From: Gluconacetobacter diazotrophicus PA1 5
Lineage (GTDB): Bacteria > Pseudomonadota > Alphaproteobacteria > Acetobacterales > Acetobacteraceae
DNA: 64,000 bases
Assembly (NCBI RefSeq): GCF_000021325.1
Contig: NC_011365.1
Span: 1,212,501 to 1,276,500 of the forward strand
Reading direction: 5' to 3'
A model generated the notes under the pieces. The model was given only the letters and a program-made list of their open reading frames with translations. It was not told where the DNA came from and did not search any database. How positions within the stretch are numbered: the stretch's first letter is position 1; every line of letters starts with the position of its first letter. Shown here one piece after another: positions 34,725 through 44,248 of the stretch. Made by a program: the position numbers and the translations under genes.

Positions 34725-35311
34725 GGCAGATCGTCCCCGCCGCCATGCCCCCCCGCCGGCGCACTGCCCGGACCGGTTGCCTGGGGCGCACCCTGGGTAC
34801 CGGTACCCTGGGCATTCGCCTTCTGCTGATTGTTCCGCGTCATGGAATCGGTCACCGAGAAGATGAAGCGGCTGAGCAATTGTTCCAGGCTGATCGATCC
34901 CTGCGTCTCGGCGATCGCCGCCCCCGGGTGCAGCGTGGCGTCGTTCCCGCCCGGCGACAGGGCGATGTACTTCCCGCCCAGCAGGCTGTCGCTGGTGATG
35001 ATGGCGGCGCTGTCGGTCGGCAGGTGAATATCGGGGCGGACCGTGAACGTCACCTGGGCCTTGAAGCTGGACGGATCGACCCGTTCGGCGACCACCTGCC
35101 CGACGGTCACGCCCGCCAGCCGAACGTCGGAGCCCACGGACAACCCGTCGATATGGGCGAAGGCGGCATTGAGACGATACCCGTCCTCATGCCGGTGCCC
35201 CTTGTCGACCACCGCAAGGGCGAGCAACCCGCCCAGCACGGCAAGCACCGCGCATCCCGCGGCGAGTTCGACCGAACTCCGGCCCCCTTTGACTGGAACC
35301 GCACTGACCAT
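34721..35311 (-). CDS. mlaD: MlaD-family lipid-transport protein
   Basis: A 196-residue protein with one N-terminal transmembrane helix (VELAAGCAVLAVLGGLLALAV) and an MCE/MlaD domain: YRLNAAFAHIDGLSVGSDVRLAGVTVGQV, IHLPTDSAAIITSDSLLGGKYIAL. MlaD forms hexamers that bind phospholipid in the MlaFEDB transporter keeping outer-membrane asymmetry. The tail is Gln/Gly-rich. The Mla ATPase and permease genes are not here. Coupled by ATGA to the 84-residue protein; NDUFA12 lies 58 bases upstream. Confidence 0.88.
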   Translation of the reverse strand: MVSAVPVKGGRSSVELAAGCAVLAVLGGLLALAVVDKGHRHEDGYRLNAAFAHIDGLSVGSDVRLAGVTVGQVVAERVDPSSFKAQVTFTVRPDIHLPTDSAAIITSDSLLGGKYIALSPGGNDATLHPGAAIAETQGSISLEQLLSRFIFSVTDSMTRNNQQKANAQGTGTQGAPQATGPGSAPAGGHGGGDDLP

Positions 35312-35369
35312 ATGACATCGTTTCCCTAATACTACGGCGGGCAGACCTTAACAGGTTACGTCCGCCGAT

Positions 35370-35738
35370 TCACCCTTCGGGAAACCACGCCTCATAATCG
35401 CTGGTCGATTCGGCACGCCGGCCGCCACGATAATCGCTGCCGGGGGGGCGGTAGGCCTCGGGGGTGCCGGTGCGGTTGGGCTGGAAAGGCACCTGCCAGG
35501 GCTGGCGGGCGCTTTCCGGCAGCGGGGCCGCATCCTGGTGATGCAGCCACCCCCACCATTCCGCCGGCACGGCCGACGCGTCCTCGCCCTTATGGTAGAT
35601 GACCCAGCGTTCGTGCCGGGTCACGCCGCCGCCGGTGCGATTCGCGGTCCGCGCCTCGTAATAGCAGCGACCGTCGGCGTCCTTGCCGACCAGACGGCCC
35701 TTGAATTTGGTGTAGATCCGGGTGCCGAGATTTGCCAT
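35370..35738 (-). CDS. NADH:ubiquinone oxidoreductase accessory subunit, NDUFA12 family
   Basis: A 122-residue protein with the NDUFA12/B17.2 pattern: RIYTKFKGRLVGKDADGRCYYEAR, RHERWVIYHKGEDASAVPAEWWGWLHHQ and a Pro-rich C-terminal part ending YRGGRRAESTSDYEAWFPEG. It is an accessory subunit of complex I shared by mitochondria and alphaproteobacteria and supports the taxonomic reading. It is first in the minus-strand series with mlaD, the small gene and the DUF2155 gene. Confidence 0.93.
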   Translation of the reverse strand: MANLGTRIYTKFKGRLVGKDADGRCYYEARTANRTGGGVTRHERWVIYHKGEDASAVPAEWWGWLHHQDAAPLPESARQPWQVPFQPNRTGTPEAYRPPGSDYRGGRRAESTSDYEAWFPEG

Positions 35739-35840
35739 GGCCGCAGACTAGCCTCGTTTTCCGCTCCGGGTCCATCCCGCGCCGACGGCGCGCATCCTCA
35801 CATGTCCGGGATCGCGGAACCCGCGAGTTATCCCCCATAT

Positions 35841-35856
35841 CCACAATATACAGTGG
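35841..35856. promoter_or_regulatory. NrdR-box-like palindrome upstream of the RNR-like gene
   Basis: CCACAATATACAGTGG matches the known NrdR-box consensus (acaCwAtATaTwgtgt) at 13 of 16 positions and ends 62 bases before the RNR-like start. It overlaps a second dyad, TATACAG-tggt-CTGTATA (35847-35864). NrdR normally binds paired boxes; I find no clear second box at the usual spacing. This is a sequence match plus context, not proof. Confidence 0.45.
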
Positions 35857-35918
35857 TCTGTATAGGTATGGACCTACCATATCCGGCTTTCGCCCCGTCA
35901 CGAAGCGAGCCTAGACTG

Positions 35919-37550
35919 ATGGTCATGACAGCCCGAAGCCATTGGAACGGCGTACGCATGCGTACCACGCAGGCCGCCGCGGACCCGGACGACGCCCTCC
36001 GCGCCGTCACCCTGCCCGTCGATTGGGACGACGAGGCCGCGGCTGCGCTGGCGCGGATGGCGCCGGGGCGCGGCACGGTCCGCCTGGCGGCCGAGGCCGC
36101 GCGCTGGGTGGACGACCTGGCGGTCGGTCCCCTTGCCGCCCAGGCGCGGTCGCTGTCATGCCTGCTGATGATGCGCCAGGCCGCCCCGACGGAGTCGCTG
36201 TGGACCGGCCAGCATGACCGGCGCCCCGGCTTCATCGTCAACCTGGCGGGGTTCGTGCAGCCCGGGTCCGGCTTCCTGGCCGACGATTTCGTGGCCGCGC
36301 TGCGCCTGATGTGCCTGGTGCTGCGCGACGCCGCCGAGCGCAAGGCCGCGCTGCGCAACGGTGAACTGCCGTTCCTCGACCTTCCGCCTCCGGCGCCTCC
36401 GACCGGCGGCAAGGCCAAGGCCCGCACGGCGGGGGCCAGGGCGGGGACGAAAACCGGGGCCGGTCCCGATCCGCGCCAGTCGGACCTGCCCCAGCCGCCC
36501 CTGGTCGCGGGCAACCTGCTGCTGACCAACCTCGATGCCTGCCTGGCCGCGCTGGGCCTGGATTATGACAGCGAGACGGCACGTGACGTGGCGTGCAGCC
36601 TGGCGTCGCTGGCGACGTCGGTCGCGCATGCCGGCGGCGGGGTCGATTCCCTGCTGCTGCCGCCCGCGCGCAGCGTCGTGCCGGGCCTGGCGGAGGCCGC
36701 CCGGGCCGTCTGGCGCGATGCCGCGGTGGAAACCGACACCATCCTGCCCCGCATCGAGACCGGATTTTCCGCCCCCGGCCCGATCGACGCCCTGCTGGGG
36801 GTCGAGGCCTGCGGGCTGGCCCCGATCTTCTCGCCCCTGCGGCCGGACGGGCGCCTGGCCGCCAGCACCCTGGCACGGCTGGCCTGGCGCGGCCTGACGC
36901 CCGAATCCGCCTTCGCCGCCGCCCTGGCGGGCGAGACCGTGCTGCGGCTGCCCGACACCCAGGCCCATCAGGCCATGCATCGCGCCGTGGCCGGGTTCGT
37001 CGACCGCATGCCCGCCCGGCCCGACGCCACGGCCGTGCCGCTGCGCGCGCGCCTGGCGCTGGAACGCGGGGCACGGCGCAACCTGCCGGCACGCCATGGC
37101 GGCTTCACGCAGAAGGCCAGTGTCGGCGGCCACCGGCTGTTCCTGCGCACCGGCGAATACGAGGACGGCACGCTGGGCGAGGTCGCGATCACCCCGGCGC
37201 GCGAGGGCCCGATGGCGCGCGGCCTGATGGACGCGCTGGGCCAGGCGGTCAGCATCGGCCTGCAATACGGCGCGCCGCTGGACGCCTATGTGGATGCGTT
37301 CGCCTATACGCGTTTCGGCCCCGCCGGCACGGTGGAGGGGGATTCGGTTGCATCCTATGCCACCTCTCTGCTGGATTATGCGTTCCGGGCCTTGTCGGAT
37401 GCCTATCTGGGCCACAGACTGCCCGACGCGCCGCATCAGGACGACATCGCCGATGCCCCGTCGCCGATGCTGCCGCTGGATTTTCCCGCCGCACCCGATG
37501 GCCGCGCTTCGGGGGGGCGGCGCGGCGGCCGGTTGCGGCTGGTGGGCTGA
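35919..37550 (+). CDS. degenerate class II ribonucleotide-reductase-like protein with C-terminal TSCPD domain
   Basis: A 543-residue protein. Residues about 388-505 match the C-terminal TSCPD domain of B12-dependent NrdJ: RRNLPARHGGFTQKA, HRLFLRTGEYEDGTLGEV, AVSIGLQYGAPLDAYVDAFAYTRFGPAGTVEGD, SLLDYAFRALSDAYLGH. Upstream blocks echo the NrdJ barrel (LLLTNLDACLAALGLDYDSETARDVA; GVEACGLAPIFSPLRPDGRLAAS), but the protein is less than half NrdJ length. I see neither the radical-site Cys region nor the redox Cys tail, so it is probably not a working reductase. The start is uncertain between 35919, 35925 and 35958 (the last has GGAACGG upstream). An NrdR-box-like site lies upstream. Confidence 0.75.
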   Translation: MVMTARSHWNGVRMRTTQAAADPDDALRAVTLPVDWDDEAAAALARMAPGRGTVRLAAEAARWVDDLAVGPLAAQARSLSCLLMMRQAAPTESLWTGQHDRRPGFIVNLAGFVQPGSGFLADDFVAALRLMCLVLRDAAERKAALRNGELPFLDLPPPAPPTGGKAKARTAGARAGTKTGAGPDPRQSDLPQPPLVAGNLLLTNLDACLAALGLDYDSETARDVACSLASLATSVAHAGGGVDSLLLPPARSVVPGLAEAARAVWRDAAVETDTILPRIETGFSAPGPIDALLGVEACGLAPIFSPLRPDGRLAASTLARLAWRGLTPESAFAAALAGETVLRLPDTQAHQAMHRAVAGFVDRMPARPDATAVPLRARLALERGARRNLPARHGGFTQKASVGGHRLFLRTGEYEDGTLGEVAITPAREGPMARGLMDALGQAVSIGLQYGAPLDAYVDAFAYTRFGPAGTVEGDSVASYATSLLDYAFRALSDAYLGHRLPDAPHQDDIADAPSPMLPLDFPAAPDGRASGGRRGGRLRLVG

Positions 37551-37604
37551 TCGGCCGCCCTGCGGCCGGACAAACGCCCGCGACCATTTGAACAGGAGTC
37601 TCCC

Positions 37605-38072
37605 ATGACGGACAGCACACCCGAAGCCCGCCTGGACCGGCACGGCATCGTCCTGCCCACGCCACCCGTCCCCGTCGCAACCTATGTCGGCACCGTCGTC
37701 AGCGGATCGCTGCTGGTCGTCTCCGGCCAGTTGCCGCTGGTCGACGGCAAGCTGTTCGCCACCGGCAAGCTGGGCGCCGATGTCGCGACCGAGGTCGGGG
37801 TCGATGCCGCGCGCCACTGCATGATCAACGTGATCGCGCAGGTCCGCGCCGCGGTGGGCGACCTGTCGCGGGTGCGGCGCGTGGTACGGCTGGGCGGGTT
37901 CGTATCCTGCGTGCCCGGCTTTACCCAGCACGCCACGGTCATGAACGGCGCGTCGGACCTGGCGGTCGCGATCTTCGGCGATGCCGGGCGGCATGCCCGC
38001 TCGACCATCGGCGTGCCGTCCCTGCCGCTGGACGCCGCCGTCGAGGTCGAGGGCCTGTTCGAGATCGCCTGA
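37605..38072 (+). CDS. RidA family protein (YjgH/L-PSP-like)
   Basis: A 155-residue RidA-superfamily protein distinct from the one at 4018. LLVVSGQLPLVDGKLFATGKLG, ARHCMINVIAQVRAAVGDLSRVRRVVRLGGFVSC, FGDAGRHARSTIGVPSLPLDAAVEVEGLFEIA. The C-terminal Arg and Glu match family positions. Function is probably imine/enamine deamination or a related hydrolysis. AGGAG precedes the ATG. It lies 54 bases after the RNR-like gene and 16 bases before the GNAT gene, suggesting one unit. Confidence 0.87.
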   Translation: MTDSTPEARLDRHGIVLPTPPVPVATYVGTVVSGSLLVVSGQLPLVDGKLFATGKLGADVATEVGVDAARHCMINVIAQVRAAVGDLSRVRRVVRLGGFVSCVPGFTQHATVMNGASDLAVAIFGDAGRHARSTIGVPSLPLDAAVEVEGLFEIA

Positions 38073-38088
38073 TCCGGGGCGCACGAAC

Positions 38089-39267
38089 GTGACCGCCCCG
38101 AAACTGAGCCTGAGCCTGCATCGCGCCATCGCCGACATTCCGGCGGCGGAGTGGGATGCATGCGCCGGGGCGGACAATCCCTTCGTCAGCCACGCCTTCC
38201 TCTCGGCGCTGGAAGATAGCGGATCGGCCGGTCCGCGCACCGGCTGGCTGCCGCAGCATGCCGCCATCCGCGACGGCGCGGACCGCGTGCTGGCCGTGGC
38301 GCCGATGTACGCCAAATCGCATTCCTACGGCGAATATGTCTTCGACCAGTCCTGGGCCCGCGCCCTGGAACAGGCGGGGGGCGACTATTATCCGAAATTG
38401 CAGGTCGCGGTGCCGTTCTCGCCCGTGCCGGGGCCACGCCTGCTGGTCCGCCCCGATGCGCTGCCCGACGGGACGGACCATGCCCCCGCCCTGCGGCTGG
38501 CGCTGATCGGCGCGCTGCGCCAGGCGTGCGGGGAACTCGGCCTGTCCTCGGTGCATGCTACCTTCTGCACGCAGGAGGAATACGAGCAGTTCGGCGAGGC
38601 GGGGTGGCTGCAACGGCTGGGGGTGCAGTTCCACTGGGACAATCGCGGCTATGGCAGTTTCGACGATTTCCTGGCCGCGCTGTCGTCGCGCAAGCGCAAG
38701 GTTCTGAAGCGCGAACGCCGGGACGCCAACCAGTGCGGCCTGACCTTCCGCACCGTCCGGGGCGCCGAAATCACGCCCGACCTGTGGGCGCATTTCTATC
38801 GGTTCTATACCTCGACCGTCGATCGCAAATGGGGCAGCGCCTATCTGACGCGGGCGTTCTTCCCCCTGCTGTCGGAACGCCTGGGCGACCGGGTGGTGCT
38901 GATGCTGGCCGAACGCGACGGCCGGCCGGTCGCGGGCGCGCTGAACCTGATGGGGGCGAGCACGCTATATGGCCGCAACTGGGGATGCGACGGCGACTAT
39001 CCGTTCCTGCATTTCGAACTGTGCTATTATCGCGCCATCGATTTCGCCATCGCCCACGGACTGGAGCGTGTCGAGGCCGGGGCGCAGGGCCACCACAAGA
39101 TCCAGCGCGGCTACCGCCCCTGCGCCACCTATTCGGCGCACTGGATCGCCCATCCCGGTCTGCGCGCCGCCGTCGCCGATTTCGTGGCCGAGGAACGCGC
39201 CGCGACGCTGCAGGAAATCGCCGAACTGGACACGCTGTCGCCCTACCGCACGGCGGGCGATGAGTAG
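38089..39267 (+). CDS. GNAT-superfamily protein, COG3146 (FemAB-like)
   Basis: A 392-residue protein. [32 protein letters not shown] at the start, [26 protein letters not shown]-like [20 protein letters not shown], and [37 protein letters not shown] at the end match the peptidogalycan-biosynthesis/FemAB-like COG3146 group. Two GNAT folds in tandem are expected; the acceptor is unknown. The start is GTG at 38089, 16 bases after ridA, with only a weak ribosome site (GGGGC). The gene ends before a 431-base region without genes. Confidence 0.82.
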   Translation: [392 protein letters not shown]

Positions 39268-39698
39268 AACGGTGGGACTGGCGGGCCGTCCCGAAGACGG
39301 GCGTCCTCCAGACGGCGTTTCCCCCAGTAAGCATGCTGTATAACCGCGGGGGCACGTCCCCGGGGACCGCACCGCGCAACCGCGCGACCTGACCCGTCAT
39401 CGCAAATTGTTTATTACGTGCTCGTCGCCCCGGCGATATACGGTCTGGTTTCGGATCGCGACCCAGCGACCACGGATCATGACAACACCATAAAAACATC
39501 AAACATAAAATCGTCATAACCCACAGAAACGATCTCGCGTTTTCTTCCCGGCCGGGGCGTGCTTCCCGGAAAACGAGGAAGACGATTCCTTATTGTTCCT
39601 GACTTCCGACCGCCCCCCACGTCACCTGATGGTTCTCCAGGCCCGCGAAGCGCCTGCCTTGCCGGTTCTGCGTTCCATCCCATCCATCCTGGAACAGA
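39268..39698. other. 431-base intergenic region upstream of the porin gene
   Basis: No gene is supported. It contains a small stem CCGTC-ccgaa-GACGG just after the GNAT stop, a 12-bp palindrome GTCCCCGGGGAC at 39356-39367, and an AT-rich tract (39480-39520) about 180-220 bases before the porin start, a likely promoter zone. No riboswitch class is recognisable to me. Confidence 0.4.
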
Positions 39699-41129
39699 AT
39701 GCGTATCACTTTTTCGCGCACGCGCCCCAGCCTTGCCTGGCGCATCTGGATCATGGCGGCCGTAGCCGTCCTTTCCTGCCATCCCGCCCGCGCGCAATAT
39801 CGTGGTCCGGTCGCGGAAACCGCCCCGTCCTTCTCGCTCGATACCCCCACATCGTACGCGAACACCCCGTTCACCCCGCCGGTTGAACACATGGTTTCAG
39901 CCTGGGGCAACGCCGTCCAGAACCTCAACCGCAAGGGAATCGGCCTGGTCATCGACTATACCAGCGAAAGCGCACTGGCGCTCGATGCCGGCAATGCCGG
40001 GGACGCAGGCTATGCACACCAGATCGGCGTACAGTTGGACCTGGATTGGGACAAACTGGTGGGCTGGCGCGGCTTTGTGACCCATGCGGCCATCGTCAAT
40101 CGGGCGGGCCATAACATGGCCGCCGATTTCGGTGACAGGTCACTCAACGGATTCCAGGAGATCTATGGCGGCGGCGGCAATACGGCCGTTCACATGGTCT
40201 ATGTCTATGGCACGCAGAACCTGTTCCACGACCGCGTGCAGATCGCGATCGGCAAGCTGCCGGTCAATATCGACTTTTCCGCGTCCCCCCTGTTCTGCAC
40301 GTTCATGAACAAATCCATGTGCGGAAACCCCAAATCCCTGACCCGCGGCGCCGCGGGTTTCGGCACCTATCCGGGTTCGACCTGGGGGACGCGCGTACGC
40401 TACTGGCCCATGCACGGGGTCTACGCGCAGGCCGGACTGTACGGCGTCAATCCGGACCTCAATACCAATCGGTATGACCGCACCGGATTCAACTTCAACA
40501 CGAATCTCTATACCGGCGTCTACGTTCCGGTCGAGGTCGGCCTGATCCCGTCCTTCGGCAGGAACCAGCTTGTCGGTCACTACAAGGTCGGCGTCGCCTA
40601 CGATTCCTCGAACTACGCCGACAATTACTACGATGTTAACGGCGCCCCCCTGGCGCTGACGCGCAGGGCCGCGCGGATGGACACCGGCAAGACGCAGCTC
40701 TGGATCGAAGGCGACCAGATGCTGATCCGCAACGGCCATGGCCCGCTCAACGGATTCTATGTCATGGCCGGCCTGGTGCGTAACACGCCGGAAAGCAGCC
40801 CGTACCTCTATCAATATTATTTCGGGATCGTGGACCGGGGCTTCTGGCGCGCGCGCCCCGACGACACGTTCGGCATCGAGGTCTCGCGGGCCACGGCCAG
40901 TCCGGACCTTGTCGATACGCAATGGCTCGATTACGCAGCGGGGCGCAAGCTGCCGGCCAATGCCACCTATCCGCAAAGCCATATCAGCGTGCTGGAAGCC
41001 ACCTACAACATCCACGTCTGCGAGGGGCTCTCGATCCAGCCGGACTACCAGCGGATCATGCGGCCCAACCTGCAGCGCAACAAACCCGCGATCGACGCGA
41101 TCGGCCTGAAGATCCACGCGACGCTCTGA
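39699..41129 (+). CDS. oprB: OprB-family carbohydrate-selective porin
   Basis: A 476-residue outer-membrane protein with a signal peptide ([18 protein letters not shown]). The mature chain has the OprB pattern: [22 protein letters not shown], a series of alternating beta strands with Tyr/Trp-rich turns ([41 protein letters not shown]) and a C-terminal strand ending IGLKIHATL. OprB porins let sugars and polyols cross the outer membrane, fitting an acetic acid bacterium that oxidises sugars in the periplasm. GGAACAGA precedes the ATG. Confidence 0.9.
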   Translation: MRITFSRTRPSLAWRIWIMAAVAVLSCHPARAQYRGPVAETAPSFSLDTPTSYANTPFTPPVEHMVSAWGNAVQNLNRKGIGLVIDYTSESALALDAGNAGDAGYAHQIGVQLDLDWDKLVGWRGFVTHAAIVNRAGHNMAADFGDRSLNGFQEIYGGGGNTAVHMVYVYGTQNLFHDRVQIAIGKLPVNIDFSASPLFCTFMNKSMCGNPKSLTRGAAGFGTYPGSTWGTRVRYWPMHGVYAQAGLYGVNPDLNTNRYDRTGFNFNTNLYTGVYVPVEVGLIPSFGRNQLVGHYKVGVAYDSSNYADNYYDVNGAPLALTRRAARMDTGKTQLWIEGDQMLIRNGHGPLNGFYVMAGLVRNTPESSPYLYQYYFGIVDRGFWRARPDDTFGIEVSRATASPDLVDTQWLDYAAGRKLPANATYPQSHISVLEATYNIHVCEGLSIQPDYQRIMRPNLQRNKPAIDAIGLKIHATL

Positions 41130-41181
41130 CGGTCGCCCCCCCCCGCCTGCCTTTTCGCAACCATCCGGTCTGGAGCCCGCC

Positions 41182-41646
41182 ATGTCCCGCCCGCCGCTGC
41201 CGCCTTTCGATGCCGAAACTGCCGCGCTCAAGACCCGCCTTGCGGAGGACGCCTGGAACGGCCGTGATCCCGAAAAGGTCGCGCTGGCCTATACGCCGGA
41301 CAGCGTGTGGCGCAACCGGTCGACGTTCATTCGGGGACGAGCGGAGATCATCGCCTTCCTGGCCGGCAAATGGGCAGGTGAACAGGACTATCGTCTGATC
41401 AAGGAAGTCTGGGCTTTTCGCGAAAACCGCATTGCCGTGCGCTTCGCCTATGAATGGCATGACGCCGCCGGCCAGTGGTTCCGGTCCTACGGCAACGAAA
41501 ACTGGGAGTTCGACGAGGCCGGACTGATGCGCCGGCGCCTCGCCTCGATCAACGACCTGGCCATCGCCGCCGCCGATCGCCTGTTCCACTGGCCGCAGGG
41601 CCGTCGCCCGGACGATCATCCGGGTCTGTCGGACCTGGGCCTGTAG
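41182..41646 (+). CDS. DUF1348 / NTF2-like protein
   Basis: A 154-residue small alpha/beta-cone protein. [55 protein letters not shown] and [30 protein letters not shown] are the DUF1348 signature. NTF2-fold proteins bind or isomerise small molecules; no substrate is known. It follows the porin by 52 bases and precedes a strong hairpin. Confidence 0.9.
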   Translation: MSRPPLPPFDAETAALKTRLAEDAWNGRDPEKVALAYTPDSVWRNRSTFIRGRAEIIAFLAGKWAGEQDYRLIKEVWAFRENRIAVRFAYEWHDAAGQWFRSYGNENWEFDEAGLMRRRLASINDLAIAAADRLFHWPQGRRPDDHPGLSDLGL

Positions 41647-41695
41647 CGGCAGCGGACAGAATCCCGACCGTCCGGGCCGATAGCATCGGGGCAGA

Positions 41696-41732
41696 GGAAA
41701 CGCGCGCCGGATCGCTACCGGCGCGCGTTTCC
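41696..41732. terminator. bidirectional hairpin between DUF1348 and icd
   Basis: GGAAACGCGCGCCGG-atcgcta-CCGGCGCGCGTTTCC is a perfect 15-bp stem between two convergent genes. No U-tract follows on either side. The GGAAACGCGCG half also occurs in the elements at 8532 and 43072. Confidence 0.6.
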
Positions 41733-41743
41733 GGGCAGACGTG

Positions 41744-42958
41744 TCAGGAGATGGCCTTGCGGAGGTTGGTATCCAGCGCCGCCAGGAAGTCCTCGGTCGT
41801 CAGCCATTTGGCCTCGGGCCCGATCAGCAGGGCCAGGTCCTTGGTCATCTGGCCGGCTTCGACCGTTTCCACGCAGACGCGTTCCAGCGTTTCGGCGAAA
41901 TGCGTTACGTCCGGAGTGTTGTCGAACCGTCCGCGATAGGCCAGGCCGCGCGTCCAGGCGAAGATCGACGCGATCGGGTTCGTGCTGGTCGGCCGGCCCT
42001 TCTGGTGTTCGCGGTAATGGCGGGTCACGGTGCCATGCGCGGCCTCGGATTCCACCACATCGCCGGTCGGGTTCAGCAGCACCGAGGTCATCAGTCCCAG
42101 GCTGCCGAAGCCCTGGGCCACGATGTCGCTTTCCACGTCGCCGTCATAGTTCTTGCACGCCCAGACATAACCGCCGCTCCATTTCAGGGCGGACGCCACC
42201 ATGTCGTCGATCAACCGGTGTTCGTAGGTCAGGCCCAGCCGGTCGAAATCGACCTTGAACTCGGTCTCGAAGACCTTCTGGAACACGTCCTTGAACATGC
42301 CGTCATAGGCTTTCAGGATCGTGTTCTTGGTCGACAGATAGACCGGCAGCTTACGGTCGCGGCCATAAGTCAGCGACGCGCGGGCGAAGCCTTCGATCGA
42401 GGCCAAGGTGTTGTGCATGCCCAGCGCCACGCCCGGGCCCTTGAAATCATGCACCTCCAGTTCGATCGGCGCGCCGCCGTCGACGGGGGTGTAGGTCAGG
42501 CTGACCTTGCCCGGCCCCGGAATCCGGGTTTCCGCCGCGCGATAGATGTCACCATAGGCATGGCGGCCGATGACGATCGGCTGGGTCCAGTGCGGCACCA
42601 GGCGGGGCACGTTGGAACAGACGATCGGCTCGCGGAAGATGGTGCCGTCCAGGATGTTGCGGATCGTGCCATTGGGCGACCGCCACATCTTCTTCAGCCC
42701 GAATTCCGTCACCCGGGCCTCGTCGGGGGTGATCGTCGCGCACTTGACGCCGACGCGGTACTTCTTGATCGCCTCGGCCGCCTCGACCGTGACCCGGTCG
42801 TCGGTGGCGTCGCGATGTTCGATCCCCAGATCGTAATATTTCAGGTCGATATCGAGGTAGGGAAGGATCAGCTTCTGCTTGATGAAGCTCCAGATGATCC
42901 GCGTCATCTCGTCGCCGTCCAGTTCGACGACCGGCTCCTTGACCTTGATCTTGGCCAT
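41744..42958 (-). CDS. icd: NADP-dependent isocitrate dehydrogenase
   Basis: A 404-residue type II (eukaryote-like, homodimeric) enzyme. [27 protein letters not shown] at the start, [30 protein letters not shown] (substrate phosphate site), [30 protein letters not shown] (metal Asp residues) and [17 protein letters not shown] (NADP site). It converts isocitrate to 2-oxoglutarate and makes NADPH. Length is standard for the type, shorter than the E. coli type I enzyme. It is monocistronic; the 300-base upstream region is shared with a divergent alcohol dehydrogenase. Confidence 0.95.
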   Translation of the reverse strand: MAKIKVKEPVVELDGDEMTRIIWSFIKQKLILPYLDIDLKYYDLGIEHRDATDDRVTVEAAEAIKKYRVGVKCATITPDEARVTEFGLKKMWRSPNGTIRNILDGTIFREPIVCSNVPRLVPHWTQPIVIGRHAYGDIYRAAETRIPGPGKVSLTYTPVDGGAPIELEVHDFKGPGVALGMHNTLASIEGFARASLTYGRDRKLPVYLSTKNTILKAYDGMFKDVFQKVFETEFKVDFDRLGLTYEHRLIDDMVASALKWSGGYVWACKNYDGDVESDIVAQGFGSLGLMTSVLLNPTGDVVESEAAHGTVTRHYREHQKGRPTSTNPIASIFAWTRGLAYRGRFDNTPDVTHFAETLERVCVETVEAGQMTKDLALLIGPEAKWLTTEDFLAALDTNLRKAIS

Positions 42959-43071
42959 ACGGCTCTTCCTCTTGTGTTATCTCGCCGGCCTGTGGCCGGA
43001 CGCTTATTAGGTCCGAGGGATGGGACAGATCCACGGCCCGTCGGCAGGGGACGACGCGGCGATGGGCCTGT

Positions 43072-43095
43072 CCGGAAACGCATGCGCGTTTCCGG
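43072..43095. repeat. GGAAACGC-type perfect hairpin in the icd/adh divergent region
   Basis: CCGGAAACGC-ATGC-GCGTTTCCGG has a 10-bp stem and 4-base loop, followed by CTAAATTCTTAA. It lies upstream of both flanking genes (intergenic 42959-43258), so it is not an ordinary terminator for either. It shares its stem sequence with the hairpins at 41696 and 8532. Confidence 0.45.
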
Positions 43096-43258
43096 CTAAA
43101 TTCTTAACGGCGTCCCCGCAACGCGCATACTGCCTGCCGGGCGGACCCGGTCACGATCCGGTTATGGCGGGGCCGGAGTGATCCAGATCATGGTACGGGG
43201 TGTGCCGATATGGTGCAGTTCCTGCGCCGATCCTGCCCACCGCGCCGGAGACCCCGCG

Positions 43259-44248
43259 ATGATGCACGCGATGCGATTGAATGCCCCGCATACCGACCTG
43301 GAATGGGTGGAACTGCCCGACCGCCTGCCCGGCCCCGGCGAGATCCGGGTGCGCGTCGGGGCCTGCGGCGTGTGCCGCACCGACCTGCACGTGGTGGATG
43401 GCGACCTGCCCTTTCCCGGCCATCCGGTCATTCCGGGGCACGAGATCGTGGGCCGGATCGAGGCGCTGGGCGAGGGTGTGCAGGACCTGAAGATCGGCCA
43501 GCGGGTCGGCGTGCCGTGGCTGGGCCATACCTGCGGCATCTGCCGCTACTGCCACAGCGGGCATGAAAACCTGTGCGACCATCCGCTTTTCACCGGCTAC
43601 ACCCGCGACGGCGGCTATGCCACCGCCGCCATCGCCGATGCCCGCTATGCGTTTCCGCTGGGCGAGGAAGGCAGCGACGTGGACCTGGCCCCCCTGCTGT
43701 GCGCGGGGCTGATCGGCTGGCGGTCGCTGGTGATGGCGGGCGAGGACGCGAAGACGGTGGGGCTGTACGGCTTCGGCGCCGCCGCGCACATCATCGCCCA
43801 GGTGGCGCTGTGGCAGGGCCGCACCGTCTATGGCTTCACCCGCCCGGGCGACCGCCCGACGCAGGATTTCGCCCGGTCGCTGGGCGCGACCTGGGCCGGC
43901 GGATCGGACGAGGCGCCGCCGGAGAAGCTGGACGCCGCCATCATCTTCGCCCCCGTGGGCGCGCTGGTTCCGGCGGCCCTGCGCGCGGTGCGCAAGGGCG
44001 GCCGCGTGGTCTGTGCCGGTATCCACATGAGCGACATCCCCAGCTTCCCCTACGATTTGTTTTGGGAGGAACGGCAACTGGTTTCGGTCGCCAACCTGAC
44101 ACGGCAGGACGGTATCGATTTCCTCTCGCTGGCGCCCAGGATCGGCGTCCGCACCAAGACGACGCGCTATGACCTGCGCGATGCCAACCGCGCGCTGGCC
44201 GACCTGCGGGCCGGACGGTTCGAGGGCGCGGCGGTGCTGGTGCCCTGA
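43259..44248 (+). CDS. zinc-dependent alcohol dehydrogenase family protein
   Basis: A 329-residue MDR enzyme. CGVCRTDLHVVDGDLP carries the first catalytic zinc Cys, PGHEIVGRIEALGEGV the GHE motif, and WLGHTCGICRYCHSGHENLCD the four-Cys structural zinc site. GLYGFGAAAHIIAQVALWQG is the NAD(P) Rossmann loop. It oxidises primary alcohols or reduces aldehydes; it resembles the soluble cytosolic AdhA-like group of acetic acid bacteria rather than the membrane PQQ enzyme. The start at 43259 has GGAG upstream. Confidence 0.9.
   Translation: MMHAMRLNAPHTDLEWVELPDRLPGPGEIRVRVGACGVCRTDLHVVDGDLPFPGHPVIPGHEIVGRIEALGEGVQDLKIGQRVGVPWLGHTCGICRYCHSGHENLCDHPLFTGYTRDGGYATAAIADARYAFPLGEEGSDVDLAPLLCAGLIGWRSLVMAGEDAKTVGLYGFGAAAHIIAQVALWQGRTVYGFTRPGDRPTQDFARSLGATWAGGSDEAPPEKLDAAIIFAPVGALVPAALRAVRKGGRVVCAGIHMSDIPSFPYDLFWEERQLVSVANLTRQDGIDFLSLAPRIGVRTKTTRYDLRDANRALADLRAGRFEGAAVLVP

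Noticed and set aside
36156-38315. A 719-codon minus-strand frame
   Set aside because: It covers the RNR-like gene and the RidA gene on the opposite strand, both with recognisable domains.
39356-39367. GTCCCCGGGGAC palindrome as an operator
   Set aside because: Short and made of GC-rich bases that form palindromes often in this genome; nothing else supports it.
39477-39952. Small minus-strand frames upstream of the porin gene
   Set aside because: No ribosome sites or conserved motifs; one overlaps the porin signal peptide region on the other strand.
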